Of a stretch of 64,000 bases of DNA, positions 22,476-36,165 are shown piece after piece. Below the pieces are notes generated by a model. That model saw only the letters and a list, made by a program, of their open reading frames with translations. It was not told where the DNA came from and searched no databases. Made by a program: the position numbers and the translations under genes. The stretch's first letter is position 1. Each line of letters starts with the position of its first letter. Source of the stretch: Ceratothoa steindachneri (Eukaryota > Arthropoda > Malacostraca > Isopoda > Cymothoidae); NCBI GenBank assembly GCA_963969495.1, contig OZ018327.1, positions 31,937,175 through 32,001,174 on the forward strand, in the 5' to 3' direction.

Positions 22476-22989
22476 CACGAATTAACTTCCTGTTGACCCC
22501 ATCTGTACATCAATATGTGTACCTATTTGTATGTGCGTATTACATTATCGTATGTACCTGCCCCCCTCCCCTCCAACATGGAATCAGGGGAAGCAGTGAT
22601 GAGGTAGCCTCAGGGCCCACTGCGCACGCGCCTGGAATGCGTCGTGTGGAGTCCCACTTCCCGGATTAAGAACGGAGGTGTCACCCTCCAAGGGGGGGGG
22701 TCTATCTGGGTGGTCATATCCCCCCTTTTCAACACTCTTACACCTCCACCCCACCCCAGTGCCCTGGAGACACTGGGCCATGTGGCCACTGTCCACTCAT
22801 CTCGGCACATGTCCTTCCCCCTCAGGGATATGCGGAGAGAGGGGGAAGGGGGGATGGGGGTAGACCCCGCCAGTTGATGAGTGAGTACCCTTTAAGGTAC
22901 GTACCCACCAGGGGTTCGCACCCCGTATAAGGGTACTAGGTACTGGCATACTAAACGCGTCTCATCAGTCCGAAGCGGCATGAAAAGGA
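22476..22989. other. GC-rich unassigned segment
   Basis: C-runs and G-runs, and TGCGCACGCGCC at 22620-22631 (11 of 12 to the NRF1 consensus). Overlapping frames of 60-77 residues on both strands show no recognisable domain. Confidence 0.4.
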
Positions 22990-23425
22990 AAAAAATAGAC
23001 GAATTATGACAAACTAAGTTTTTTAAAAGGACAAATGAGGACAAACGCCAAGTGAGATGCGACAAAAAAAAGAGATGAGGATAAACGCGACACGAGCTAA
23101 GTCGAAAAAAAGGACACACCTAAAAAGGACACAAGCTAAGTCGTAAAAAGGATGAATAAAGACCAAGACGACACTAGTAAACATGTTAAAATATACAGGT
23201 GACGAAAGCATGACACAAGCTACGACGTAAAAAGGACACACTTAAAAAGGACACGTATAAAAGAGGTCACACCTAAAGAGGAAACGTATAAAGGAGGTCA
23301 TACCATAAAAGATGCGTATAAAAGAGGACACATTTAAAAAGGACAAGTATAAAAAAGGACCCACCTAAAGAGGAAACGTATAAAAAGGACACAACTAAAA
23401 AGGACATGCTTAAAAATGGACATCC
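22990..23425 (+). repeat. Degenerate AAAAAGGACAC repeat
   Basis: Repeated AAAAGGACACACCTAAAGAG and GAAACGTATAAAA(A/G)AGG blocks, irregular at about 20-37 bases. Purine-biased. Confidence 0.7.
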
Positions 23426-23835
23426 CTGCAAATTAAGTTAAAATGAAACAAAAGGAGAAAAGATAAGAAAAAGAAGTGAGAAAAAAGGAAAGAAGAAGGA
23501 AATTAGTAAAGAGAGCAAAATAAGGACAAAATATAAAATAAAAGTTCAGGTTAAGGTAAATATGACCTCCAAAGAAGACAAACAAGGAATAAAACAAACA
23601 ATTGAAGGTAGATTCGGCCCCAAATATCTTCCACAAATATACAAATCCAGAATTTTCTCACCTTTCATTACAGACCAACCTTTACACACTTCTTTCGTTG
23701 GTTATTGTATTAAATGGGAAAGAAAAATGGGTATGTGAGTAGAATTTTACATTTGTCTTTGTTATTAAACTCAACGATTTATCCCTATCAGCTTGGAGCT
23801 GTATTCTATCTTCATAATCAGTCAATTTTACACTG
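23426..23835. other. Purine-rich DNA with a possible LINE fragment
   Basis: 23440-23530 is A/G-rich. On the minus strand near 23835-23750 the frame reads KLTDYEDRIQLQADRDK, which resembles the segment after the FADDTKL box of jockey/CR1 RTs. The fragment is too short to be sure. Confidence 0.3.
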
Positions 23836-26800
23836 ATCCTCATCGAATCTCCAGTTTCTACCTAACAACCAAACTGATTCCATTTTCACCATAACAATCA
23901 AACGGACACCATTTTCTCCTTAACAACCAAACTGGCTCCATCTTAGCCCTAACAACCAAACTGACACCATTTAAGCTCTTACAGCCAAACATACTTCATT
24001 TTCGCCCTAACAGCCAAACATACTTCATTTTCGCCCTAACAGCCAGCCAAACATACTTCATTTTTGCCCTAACAGCCAAACATGCTTCATTTTCACCCTA
24101 ACACAACCAAACTGACTTCATTTTCGCACTAACAACCAAACTGATTCCGTTTTCACCATAACAATCAAACGGACACCATTTTCTCCCTAACAACCAAACT
24201 GGCTCCATCTTAGCCCTAACAACCAAACTGACACCATTTAAGCTCTTACAGCCAAACATACTTCATTTTCGCCCTAACAGCCAAACATACTTCATTTTCG
24301 CCCTAACAGCCAGCCAAACATACTTCATTTTTGCCCTAACAGCCAAACATGCTTCATTTTCACCCTAACACAACCAAACTGACTTCATTTTCGCACTAAC
24401 AACCAAACTGATTCCATTTTCGCCATAACAATCAAACGGACACCATTTTCCCCCTAACAACCAAACTGGCTCCATCTTCGCCCTAACAACCAAACTGACT
24501 CCATTTTCACTCTTACAGCCAAACATACTTCATTTTCGCCCTAACAGCCAAACATACTTCATTTTCGCCCTAACAGCCAAACATACTTCATTTTCGGCCT
24601 AACAACCAAACTGATTCCATTTTCGCCATAGCAATCAAACGGACACCATTTTCTCCCTAACAACCAAACTGGCTCCATCTTTGCCCTAACAACCAAACTG
24701 ACTCCATTTTCGCTCTTACAGCCAAATATACTTCATTTTCGCCCTAACAGCCAAACATACTTCATTTTCGCCCTAACAGCCAAACATACTTCATTTTCGC
24801 CCTAACAGCCAAACATACTTAATTTTCAGCCTAACACAACCAAACTGACTTCATTTTCGCCCTAACAACCAAACTGATTCCATTTTCGCCATAACAATCA
24901 AACGGACACCATTTTCTCCCTTACAACCAAACTGGCTCCATCTTCACTCTTACAGCCAAACATACTTCATTTTCACCCTAACAGCCAAACATACTTCATT
25001 TTCGCCCTAACAGCCAAACATACTTCATTTCCACCCTAACAACCAAACTGACTTAATTTTCGCCCTAACAACCAAACTGATTCCATTTTCACCATAACAA
25101 TCAAACGGACACCATTTTCTCCCTAACAATCAAACTGGCTCCATCTTCGCCCTAACAACCAAACTGACTCCATTTTCGCTCTTACAGCCAAACTGACTCC
25201 ATTTTCGCCCTAACAGCCAAACATACTTCATTTTCCCCCTAACAGCCAAACATACTTCATTTTCACCCTAACAACCAAACTGACTTCATTTTCGGCCTAA
25301 CAACCAAACTGATTCCATTTTCGCCATAGCAATCAAACGGACACCATTTTCTTCCTAACAACCAAACTGGCTCCATCTTTGCCCTAACAACCAAACTGAC
25401 TCCATTTTCGCTCTTACAGCCAAATATACTTCATTTTCGCCCTAACAGCCAAACATACTTCATTTTCGCCCTAACAGCCAAACATACTTCATTTTCACCC
25501 TAACACAACCAAAGTGACTTCATTTTCGCCCTAACAACCGAACTGACTTCATTTTCGCCCTAACAACCAAACTGATTCCATTTTCGCCATAACAATCAAA
25601 GGGACACCATTTTCTCCCTAACAATCAAACTGGCTCCATCTTCGCCCTAACAACCAAACTGACTCCATTTTCGCTCTTACAACCAAACATACTTCATTTT
25701 CGCCCTAACAGCCAAACATACTTCATTTTCGCCCTAACAGCCAAACATACTTCATTTTCGGCCTAACAACCAAACTGATTCCATTTTCGCCATAGCAATC
25801 AAACGGACACCATTTTCTCCCTAACAACCAAACTGGCTCCATCTTTGCCCTAACAACCAAACTGACTCCATTTTCGCTCTTACAGCCAAATATACTTCAT
25901 TTTCGCCCTAACAGCCAAACATACTTCATTTTCGCCCTAACAGCCAAACATACTTCATTTTCAGCCTAACACAACCAAACTGACTTCATTTTCGCCCTAA
26001 CAACCAAACTGATTCCATTTTCGCCATAACAATCAAACGGACACCATTTTCTCCCTAACAACCAAACTGGCTCCATCTTCGCTCTTACAGCCAAACATAC
26101 TTCATTTTCACCCTAACAGCCAAACATACTTCATTTTCGCACTAACAGCCAAACATACTTCATTTCCACCCTAACAACCAAACTGACTTAATTTTCGCCC
26201 TAACAACCAAACTGATTCCATTTTCACCATAACAATCAAACGGACACCATTTTCTCCCTAACAATCAAACTGGCTCCATCTTCGCCCTAATAACCAAACT
26301 GACTCCATTTTCGCTCTTACAGCCAAACATACTTCATTTTTGCCCTAACAGCCAAACATACTTCATTTTCACCCTAACAACCAAACTGACTTCATTTTCG
26401 GCCTAACAACCAAACTGATTCCATTTTCGCCATAGCAATCAAACGGACACCATTTTCTCCCTAACAACCAAACTGGCTCAATCTTTGCCCTAACAACCAA
26501 ACTGACTCCATTTTCGCTCTTACAGCCAAATATACTTCATTTTCGCCCTAACAGCCAAACATACTTCATTTTCGCCCTAACAGCCAAACATACTTCATTT
26601 TCCCCCTAACACAACGAAAGTGACTTCATTTTCGCCCTAACAACCAAACTGACACCATTTTCGCCCTAACAACCAAACTGACTTCATTTTCGCCCTAACA
26701 ACCAAACTGACTCCATTGTCGCCCTAACAACCAAACTGACTTTATTTTCGCCCTAACAACCAAACTGACTCCATTTTCGCCCTAATAGCCAAACATACTT

Positions 26801-29790
26801 CATTTTCGCCCTAATAGCAAAACATACTTCATTTTCGCCCTAACAGCCAAACATACTTCATTGTCGCTCTAACAGCCAAACATACTTCATTTTCGCTCTA
26901 ACAACCAAACTGACTTCATTTTCGCCCTAACAACCAAAATGGCACCATTTTCGCCCTAATAGCTAAACATACTTCATTTTCACCCTAACAGCCAAACATA
27001 TTTCACTTTCGCCCTAACAGCCAAACATACTTAATTTTCTCACTAACAGCCAAACATACTTCATTTTCACCCTAACAAACAAAGTGACTTCATTTTCGCC
27101 CTAACAACCAAACTGACTTCATTTTGCCCTAACAAACAAACTGACTCCATTTTCTCCCTTACAACCAAACTGATTCCATTTTCACCATAACAATCAAACG
27201 GACACCATTTTCTCCCTAACAATCAAACTGGCTCCATTTTCGCTCTTACAACTAAACATACTTCATTTTCGCCCTAACAGCCAAACATACTTCATTTTCG
27301 CCCTAACAGCCAAACATACTTCATTTTCACCCTAACAACCAAACTGACTTCATTTTCGGCCTAACATCCAAACTGATTCCATTTTCGCCATAGCAATCAA
27401 ACAGACACCATTTTCTCCCTAACAATCAAACTGACTTCATTTTGCCCTAACAACCAAACTGACTCCATTTTCTCCCTAACGACTAAACTGACTCCATTTT
27501 CGCCCTAACAACCAAACTGACTTCATTTTCTCCCTAACAACCAAACCGACTGCATTTTCGCCCAAACAACCAAACTGACTCCATTTTCGCCCTAACAGCC
27601 AAACATACTTCATTTTCGCCTAAACAACCAAATTGACTCCATTTTCGCCCTAACAACCAAACTGACTTCATTTTCGCCCGTATAGCCAAACATACTTCAT
27701 TTTCGCCCTAACAGCCAAACATACTTCATTTTCCCCCTAACACAACGAAAGTGACTTCATTTTCGCCCTAACAACCAAACTGACACCATTTTCGCCCTAA
27801 CAACCAAACTGACTTCATTTTCGCCCTAACAACCAAACTGACTCCATTGTCGCCCTAACAACCAAACTGACTTTATTTTCGCCCTAACAACCAAACTGAC
27901 TCCATTTTCGCCCTAATAGCCAAACATACTTCATTTTCGCCCTAATAGCAAAACATACTTCATTTTCGCCCTAACAGCCAAACATACTTCATTGTCGCTC
28001 TAACAGCCAAACATACTTCATTTTCGCTCTAACAACCAAACTGACTTCATTTTCGCCCTAACAACCAAAATGGCACCATTTTCGCCCTAATAGCTAAACA
28101 TACTTCATTTTCACCCTAACAGCCAAACATATTTCACTTTCGCCCTAACAGCCAAACATACTTAATTTTCTCACTAACAGCCAAACATACTTCATTTTCA
28201 CCCTAACAATCAAAGTGACTTCATTTTCGCCCTAACAACCAAACTGACTTCATTTTGCCCTAACAAACAAACTGACTCCATTTTCTCCCTTACAACCAAA
28301 CTGATTCCATTTTCACCATAACAATCAAACGGACACCATTTTCTCCCTAACAATCAAACTGGCTCCATTTTCGCTCTTACAACTAAACATACTTCATTTT
28401 CGCCCTAACAGCCAAACATACTTCATTTTCGCCCTAACATCCAAACATACTTCATTTTCACCCTAACAACCAAACTGACTTCATTTTCGGCCTAACATCC
28501 AAACTGATTCCATTTTCGCCATAGCAATCAAACAGACACCATTTTCTCCCTAACAATCAAACTGACTTCATTTTGCCCTAACAACCAAACTGACTCCATT
28601 TTCTCCCTAACGACTAAACTGACTCCATTTTCGCCCTAACAACCAAACTGACTTCATTTTCTCCCTAACAACCAAACCGACTCCATTTTCGCCCAAACAA
28701 CCAAACTGACTCCATTTTCGCCCTAACAGCCAAACATACTTCATTTTCGCCTAAACAACCAAATTGACTCCATTTTCGCCCTAACAACCAAACTGACTTC
28801 ATTTTCGCCCGTATAGCCAAACATACTTCATTTTTCGCCCTAACAACCAAACTGACTACATTTTCGCCCTAACAGCCAAACATACTTCATTTTCGCCTTA
28901 ACAGCCAAACATACTTCATTTTCACCCTAACAAATAAACTGACTTCATCTTCACCGTAACAACTAAACTGACTTCATTTTCGCCCTAACAATCAAACGGA
29001 CTTCATTTTCGCCCTAACAACCAAACTGACTTCATTTTCCCCCTAACAACCAAACTGACTCCATTTTCGCCCTAACAACCGAACAGAATTCATTTTCGTC
29101 CTAACAACCAAACTGATCCATTTTCGCTCAAATAGCCAAAGATACTTCATTTTCGCCCAAACAGCCAAACCTACCTCATTTTCGCCCTAACAACCATACA
29201 TACTTCATTTTCGCCCTAATAACCAAACTGACTCCATTTTCGCTCTAACAACCAAACTGACTCCATTTTCGCCCTAATAGTTAAACATACTTTATTTTCG
29301 CCCTAACAACCAAACTGACTCTATTTTCGCCCTAACAGCCAAACATACTTCATTTTCGCCTTAACAACCAAATTGACTCCATTTTCGCCCTAACAACCAA
29401 ACTGACTTCATTTTCTCCCTAACAACCAAACTGGCTCCATTTTCGCCCTAGTAGCCAAACATACTTCATTTTCACCCTAACAAGAAAAACATACTTCATT
29501 TTCGCCCTAACAGCCAAACATACTTAATTTTCGCCCTAACAGCCAAACATACTTCATTTTTGCCCTAACAGCCAAACATACTTCATTTTCACCCTAAAAA
29601 CTAAACTGACTTCATTTTCGCCCTAACAATCAAACGGACTTCATTTTCACCCTAACAACCAAACTGACTTCATTTTCGCCCTAACAATCAAACGGACTTC
29701 ATTTTCGCCCTAACAACCAAACTGACTTAATTTTCGCCCTAACAACCAAACTGACTCCATTTTCGCCCTAACAATCAGACTGACTTGATT
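23836..29790 (+). repeat. Giant 29-bp minisatellite, about 205 units
   Basis: Nearly 6 kb of a 29-base unit, CATTTTCGCCCTAACARCCA followed by AACNNACTT. Two main unit types alternate: AACAACCAAACTGACTCC and AACAGCCAAACATACTTC. Rarer variants (AATCAAACGGACACC, CATAGCAATCAAAC, ACAACGAAAGTGAC) mark multi-unit blocks that recur, for example the block starting TTCGGCCTAACAACC near 24593, 25283, 25757 and 26397. A 1.13-kb block is duplicated at 26.57-28.83 kb. The period is not a multiple of three and stops are frequent, so it is noncoding. Confidence 0.95.
26570..28832 (+). repeat. 1,131-bp higher-order duplication in the 29-bp array
   Basis: Three separate rare markers all repeat at the same offset of 1,131 bases: TCCCCCTAACACAACGAAAG (26601 and 27732), TTTTCGCCCGTATAGCC (27671 and 28802) and GGCACCATTTTCGCCCTAAT (26941 and 28072). 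1,131 is 39 times 29. Only a few substitutions were seen between the halves (such as CAAACAAAG against CAATCAAAG), so the event is recent compared with the array. Confidence 0.9.
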
Positions 29791-30320
29791 TCAGCAGTTT
29801 GCCCTGTTTGACTTATCCAGGTATTGTTCTCGAGCAATCGTTTATGTGTTCTCTGTGTGAACAGCCTCAATGAACTTTAAGTAAACATCGTTTGATCTAA
29901 GTATGCGTGAATCTTATCTGTATAGACACTTATAACTGTTGATATGGTAGCAATATTACCATATTAATGAGATTTCAGTGTTAGGTACGGAAAGAGATCA
30001 AGGCCAATTTAAGGGTGGTATCACTTTACAAAATTTGGAGTGGCACTTGATTATATTCAGATTACGAATATAAGTCATATAACTGGAGAGGAAAGGTGAT
30101 AAAGAAAGGTAAAAATACCATACACAGTCAGGTTTTGAGACTAGTATATTTGTTCATACAAGAAAATAACTAGAACTAATTAAACGTTGCTTATTTTTAG
30201 TATGTTTGTATCATAATTTGAAGGTGAAGGATTGAAAAACTAAGGGCCAAAACTCATTTTATTAATACGAGTAAATACAGTTGATTGATGTGCATAGTAA
30301 ATATTTACAATGGTGTCTTT
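29791..30320. other. Unassigned DNA
   Basis: Starts where the 29-bp array ends. No gene; may include the decayed end of the Tc1-like element that follows. Confidence 0.45.
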
Positions 30321-30324
30321 TGTT

Positions 30325-31275
30325 CTTTAGAACTGCTTTAATTCTTTTGGTATACTGGAGACCAAATTTGGGATGTTATCTTGACTGATATTGATCCATC
30401 TTTGTTCAATAAATAGTTTACAATTGGATGGCTTCTGTTTATCAACCACCAGTTTGGTTATCGACCACAAATTCTCTATTGGGTTCAAATCCGTTGAATT
30501 CCTGTGGTGAGGACTAAAATGTTCGATGTTAATTTCAGCAAGGAACTTTGTTATTGCTTTCATCATAATGGAAAATACAGTTATCATCACCAAATTGGTC
30601 CTGAACTGTTGGGAAAAGATGATGGTGAAGAACGTTTTGGTACCATTTTGAATTTATGGAAGTGTTCTTGGCCAAAATTATTATTGTTCCAATTCCCTTA
30701 GATGAGAAGTAGCTCCAGACATGGAGAGAGTCCCGATGTTTCACCGTCGACACGAAACAGGACTCGTGAATGCGCTCCTATTTTCTCCTCCTAACGAGGG
30801 ATCTTCCAGAAGTTCCAAACAAGCTGAAGTTTCATCAGATAATATCATTTTGCCCCAATCTTCAACCGGCTATTCTTTATACGTCTTACAAAAGTGGAGC
30901 CTATCTATAAGGTTCTCTTTGTTGAGATGAGGTTTCTTCGCAAATCTTCTCGACTTGAGACTTTTGTCGAAAAGTCTCCGACTCACAGTGCGCGCTGAAA
31001 CGTTCACACCTGCTTCTTTCTAATCTTAAGCAAGCTTGGCACTAGAAATAACCCAATCCTTAAGGTGGGACCTTACTAGAAGGCGATATTAGCGTTCATT
31101 TAAAGCTCTTGGGCACCAAAAAGACTTAATTATCCTAAGGATAGTGTTGTGTGATACAATACCCCTAGCAAGTATCTCCTTGCAATTCAGGCCACTTTGG
31201 TGCAGATCAACAATGGTTCCACGTTTGTCTTTGAAAAGGAACATTTCTGTAAGTGAAAAAGATTCAGACATTCGA
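30325..31275 (-). pseudogene. Tc1-like transposase relic
   Basis: Three minus-strand open pieces fall in the expected order for a Tc1 transposase. 31271-31089 (GTIVDLHQSGLNCKEIL, then SHNTILRIIKSF) is the first helix-turn-helix. 30753-30535 reads VKHRDSLHVWSYFSSKGIG, then HHHLFPTVQDQF and a degraded QxD box (FHYDESNNK, for FQQDNDPKH). 30593-30327 reads NSTDLNPIENLWSITKLVV, the DLNPIENLW signature next to the last catalytic residue. The frame shifts between pieces, and the second Asp region is altered, so it is inactive. Terminal inverted repeats were not found by eye. Confidence 0.88.
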
Positions 31276-31279
31276 TTTT

Positions 31280-32515
31280 AGATAAAAAATATTGCGAAAT
31301 ATATTAAAATTACACAATATCATTCATTTAATCTATTGTGGGGGAATTCCACGTGTAATTTCTTTTCCAGCACGGAAGTGACGTCCATGCGCTAAAGAAA
31401 ATTCTAGAATTTGGTTAAGCTTAAATTGGTAAGCCTCCCCCCCCCCCATCCAAAAGCGGTAGCCTTGAACCGCGTCCACCTCGGACCACCTTTTCGCGGG
31501 TTAGAATCGCCTAGGCGTGAAGATTCGAGGCCATTCGAGAGTAGCGCTGTTTCCCCCACCCCTGCGGGGGGAGCCTCGGATATATAGGGCTTGTCTTCCA
31601 GGTGGGAAACACAGAGTTGAGGAGTCCCGCCAGGATCCAAGAAGCAATCCCCTAGTTCCAAGTCAGGTGCTAACAACGAAGAAAAGTGACGGCTGAACTT
31701 TTAGTGTGTTGGAATTAGCCCAGCCAGTGAGGTAATTCCACTTGACGATCGCCACCGAGCGATTTTTCCGACTCCACTCATCAACTCCCGTCGAAGCCCT
31801 CCTCGTTCCCTCCTCGTATTCAGGTGGTCAAAATACTCTCCCCTGGACAGGACGTTACCACCCCCCGCCCCTTTTTGGAGAACCGTCATCACGTCAACTT
31901 CCCGCTCAGAAGCTCCGAGTGCCCTCGCCCTGACGTTTATTGCCTGCAGAAGACATCCGTGAAACCTTACCCTGACGTCTCACCTGGAATCCTCCGTAAG
32001 CCAACCCCTCTTCCCCTCCAGCAACCCATTTGAGTTAATCCTCCCCATTGGAATAGTCTCCTTCTGTAACGCATTAATTTCCAACTTCAGAGTCTGATGC
32101 ATAACTCTGCAATTCCTCCCTCATTTACCAATTTAATTTTGCCCATTGATTCTCTTATTTTATGTAAATAAAATTATATAACCTTGAGCTGTGCCATTGC
32201 CCAAATTTCACCTGACCTCGTTTTGCACTCTATTCTCGCTGCTCCGTGCATATAAATTCATGGCGTCCCCACATCCCCTTGTCGGTTTGCCTTTAAGTTA
32301 TTATTCCCTTCCCCCATAGATATAATATGGTATTGATATAATATAATGTCACACCACGACATATATATTTGTCATAATTTTACCATTTTGATCGAATAGC
32401 AAAGCTCTAGGGACCTTAAACGCACCTCCTACAGGAACAGGACCAGAGCGCGATTTAGGATTCAGCGAAGGAACGTAGTTCATTTATGTCGTGGAATGGT
32501 TTATTATTAACTTTT
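31280..32515. other. Unassigned DNA, partly GC-rich
   Basis: 31435-31690 is GC-rich with a C-run, and its minus frame (APPAGVGETA) faintly resembles family C. 31700-32300 is pyrimidine-rich with a polyadenylation-type AATAAA at 32166. The layout hints at an old LTR or retroposed 3' end, but no paired copy is in the window. Confidence 0.35.
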
Positions 32516-33035
32516 TGTGTTTTTTTTAAACAAATATTTCAGAGTGCAACTTGGCTAAAGATTAACAGGTAGTTGGTACGCGCCGGGGTTGCAAAAGAAA
32601 GACTGACGAAAATATAACTTTACTAACAACAAAATGATATTTATATTTACATAAAAATTGGGTTTAAAGGGAATGGTCGCCCAGACGGGGGGGGGGGGGG
32701 GGTCGGTTAAAGGTCCACACGCGATCAGGTACGTTAATTAAGGGATTAAAGAGGTCAAATTCAGTTTAGCAATTTGAAGGGGGCTTTTAAACTTGGGTGT
32801 TTACACAAATAATAGAGCAATTGGGTAAGTCAGATTCAACATCAATCTACAGGTGGCAACGGTTACGATTACCTTACGTGCTCGTTGCCGAAAAGGGGCC
32901 ATTTTGGTTACGATGAATGCGATGGAGGAAGTCGGTTTACCTCTTGCTTTAGACGAGGGAACACTTGTTGCCTTCAAAGTGTGAAATCCCTGTCAGTTTT
33001 TATCGATTGGCTGTGGCAGGGTTCACTGATGTCGA
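32516..33035. other. Unassigned DNA
   Basis: G-run of 16 at 32687-32702. No coding motif. Confidence 0.5.
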
Positions 33036-33485
33036 TTTAGCCTTCAACTTAAACCGAAATCACCACTGGGGAGGGGAAGGAGGGAGCATCCTTTAGCTCT
33101 TTCGTCGGAGTAGGTGGAAGTCTAACAGTGCTGCTCTCTAAATTCAGTCGAAGCGTTATATAGGCGCCTGGTGAGGAGGCTGCAGACGCGCGCGCGGATT
33201 TTGGGAAAAGTCGGCGACTCCTTCGGGAGAAGGGGAAATCGTGATAACGTTCGTTGGAATGTCCAACGGATTTCAATCTTTGAGCGGAAAGCCAGAATTC
33301 TAGCGGAGAGGAGACCGTGGACGGGGAGGGGGGGGGGAGCGATGACATCGGTCCATAGGCAAATACAGCTGAGGCGTGTGATACCGGCGTCGACCGCGTC
33401 CTTGCCCAGGTTCAGCCATGCTTTCCCACTCCATGCGGTGATCTCAGGATCCACATGGCCGCCATTTGACCTCATTCTGCTACAA
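33036..33485 (-). other. CpG-rich stretch, possible promoter or first exon
   Basis: CpG-dense compared with its AT-rich surroundings (GACGCGCGCGCGGA at 33184-33197). On the minus strand it starts with AAATGGCGGCCATG (33454-33467), a YY1-like site overlapping a start codon, and carries open frames of 117 and 99 residues (33475-33122 and 33348-33049) with no recognised domain. A possible splice donor (GAG then GTAAAC) lies on minus at about 32945. This is the only place in the window that looks at all like a host gene start. Confidence 0.3.
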
Positions 33486-33514
33486 TTTATTTTTTTTTTT
33501 TAAATGCGAACTTA

Positions 33515-33920
33515 AAATAAAAAAATCAGCCATGGTTAAATTTCTATAAACTTTCTGAACTTCGCTAGTTATAATAATTTTAAAAAGGAACTCTAAACTA
33601 AATTCCCCCCCCCCTTTTAAAATATCACGGTGCTGAAATTATAGTTATAGAAGAAGATATATAAAAATAAATTTTCTGAACTTCACCATTTGTAATTCTT
33701 TGGGTTTTACAAAATTCACAAAATTTCGATACTTATACTTATTTCTGAACTTCACCTTTTTTGATATTATAAAAGAACTATTAGAAATAACTTTGATAAA
33801 AAACATGTCATTTGTCCACTAAGGAAAAAATACATTTAGCAATTTTTCACCCATCTTCAAAAATCTAGTTATACAATTATAGAGTTAGTGATGAAGTGAT
33901 GATGATGATGATGATTATTC
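33515..33920 (+). repeat. Family A, copy 3 (5' truncated)
   Basis: Matches 1070-1440 with small indels: CAGCCATGGTTAAATTTCTA, a C-run at 33606, TATCACGGTGCTGAAAT, GAAGAAGATATATAAAAATA, ACTTCACCATTTGTAATTC and ATAGAGTTAGTGATGA, ending in a (GAT)n tail. It lacks the GC-rich head of copies 1 and 2. Confidence 0.85.
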
Positions 33921-33956
33921 TTATAACGTAAATTTAAAAAACGAATGAAAGAGAGA

Positions 33957-34925
<969 letters not shown>

Positions 34926-35216
34926 TATAGTAGTAGTAACTAGTAGCAGTAGTAGTAGCAGTGGTAGTAGCAGCAGTAGTAGTAGTAACAGTAGTAGTAG
35001 CAGTGGTAGTAGCAGCAGCAGTAGTAGTAGTAACAGTAGTAGAAGCAGTAGTAGTAGTAGTAGTAACAGTAGTAGTAGTAACAGTAGTAGTAGTAACAGT
35101 AGTAGCAGTGGTAGTAGCAGCGTAGTAGTAGTGACAGTAGTAGCAGCAGTAGTAGTAGTAGCCACAGCAGTAGTACTATCAGCAGTAATAATAATAGTAG
35201 TAGTAGTAGTTTGCCA
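34926..35216 (+). repeat. (AGT)n/(AGC)n trinucleotide array
   Basis: About 95 trinucleotides, mainly AGT with AGC, AAC and GGT variants. Read in frame it gives a long Ser-rich frame on plus and a long Leu-rich frame on minus; both are artefacts of the repeat. Confidence 0.95.
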
Positions 35217-35440
35217 TCGTGCCTAGGCCATGGCGGAGATGACCGAATAATGAAATAAACATAAAGATCAATATGACAATCGCTGGTGAGCCCGAGGGCA
35301 CAAGAGCCCAGTCCCTAGTGTCAGGTAGTATTATGGTTCAGGTGGAAACCTTCGTCGCCCCGGGGCGGAGGGACCTATTCCGCGTCAGAGGTATGTGGAT
35401 ATAGATACCCATCCGCATGATTCCTTTAGGGTATTAGTAG
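35217..35440 (+). repeat. Dispersed repeat family D, copy 1
   Basis: Core GACCGAATAATGAAATAAAC then ATAAAGATCAATATGACAAT, followed by GGTGAGCCCGAGGGC. The same core occurs at 42.36 and 52.70 kb (plus) and 62.19-62.26 kb (minus). No coding capacity; the even ~200-base size suggests a SINE-like unit, unproven. Confidence 0.6.
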
Positions 35441-36165
35441 TAGTAATTTCTGCCTCATAAACTTAGGATTATTTATATTATTTAGCTCTAAATTTTTAAC
35501 TTCGATAATATTCGAGAAAACTTGTTTATTATATTATTTCCAACTTTTAAGTTATTGTTCATGTACGTGGCGTTGCTGTGTGTACATCGTTTTAGGGATG
35601 CACATGTCTGTCATTAGTCGCCTATTGTTCTTTTACCTGGTATTTTTCTGTCTTGTTTTTGTGTTTTTTCCATTGGTTTGTACGATGCGATGGGTGCTCC
35701 CTTTATATCTTTGTACCCTATTTAAGGTTGCCTTTTCCATTTTCATGCTATTCCTTGAAAATTAACTTGCAAATATAGTTCGAAAGTGCTTGGATTCATC
35801 TTTTCATTTTCCTTTGGGTTAATTTTCCACCTAGGCGGAATAAATATCCCTTAAAAATCGTTTTCTTTCCTTCTGCCAGATCCTCACTCGACTCATTACA
35901 TCGGTAAAGGAGGCAAGAACATATCGGATGCATTGAGAAATACATAAAATATCATCCCGTATCGATCTGTATATGTGTAATCCTGTATACCCTTTATTAT
36001 ATCGTATATCTGACTCATATACGACGGATTCCCTATATTTTAACATATGTATGAGTGGTACAAGTTGTATGGCCTATATTTGATTGTATGCTGTTTCAAC
36101 CTATATATAATCTTGTATACTCCGTATTTCTTGTATTTTGTCCTTTTTTCCACTCTATCTTCTGT
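35441..36165. other. Unassigned AT-rich DNA
   Basis: Short frames at 35580-35765, 35831-36046 and 36047-36232 show no recognisable domain; the first is hydrophobic. Nothing supported. Confidence 0.45.

Noticed and set aside
23836..29790. CRISPR array (regular 29-base repeats)
   Set aside because: The 29-bp units are contiguous, with no unique spacers, and vary gradually; the window is eukaryotic.
31280..32290. Solo LTR of a Gypsy-type retrotransposon ending at TGGCGTCCCCAC near 32272
   Set aside because: AATAAA and a TGG-initial primer-site-like motif are suggestive, but there is no second LTR, no clear TG start and no gag/pol, so I could not support it.
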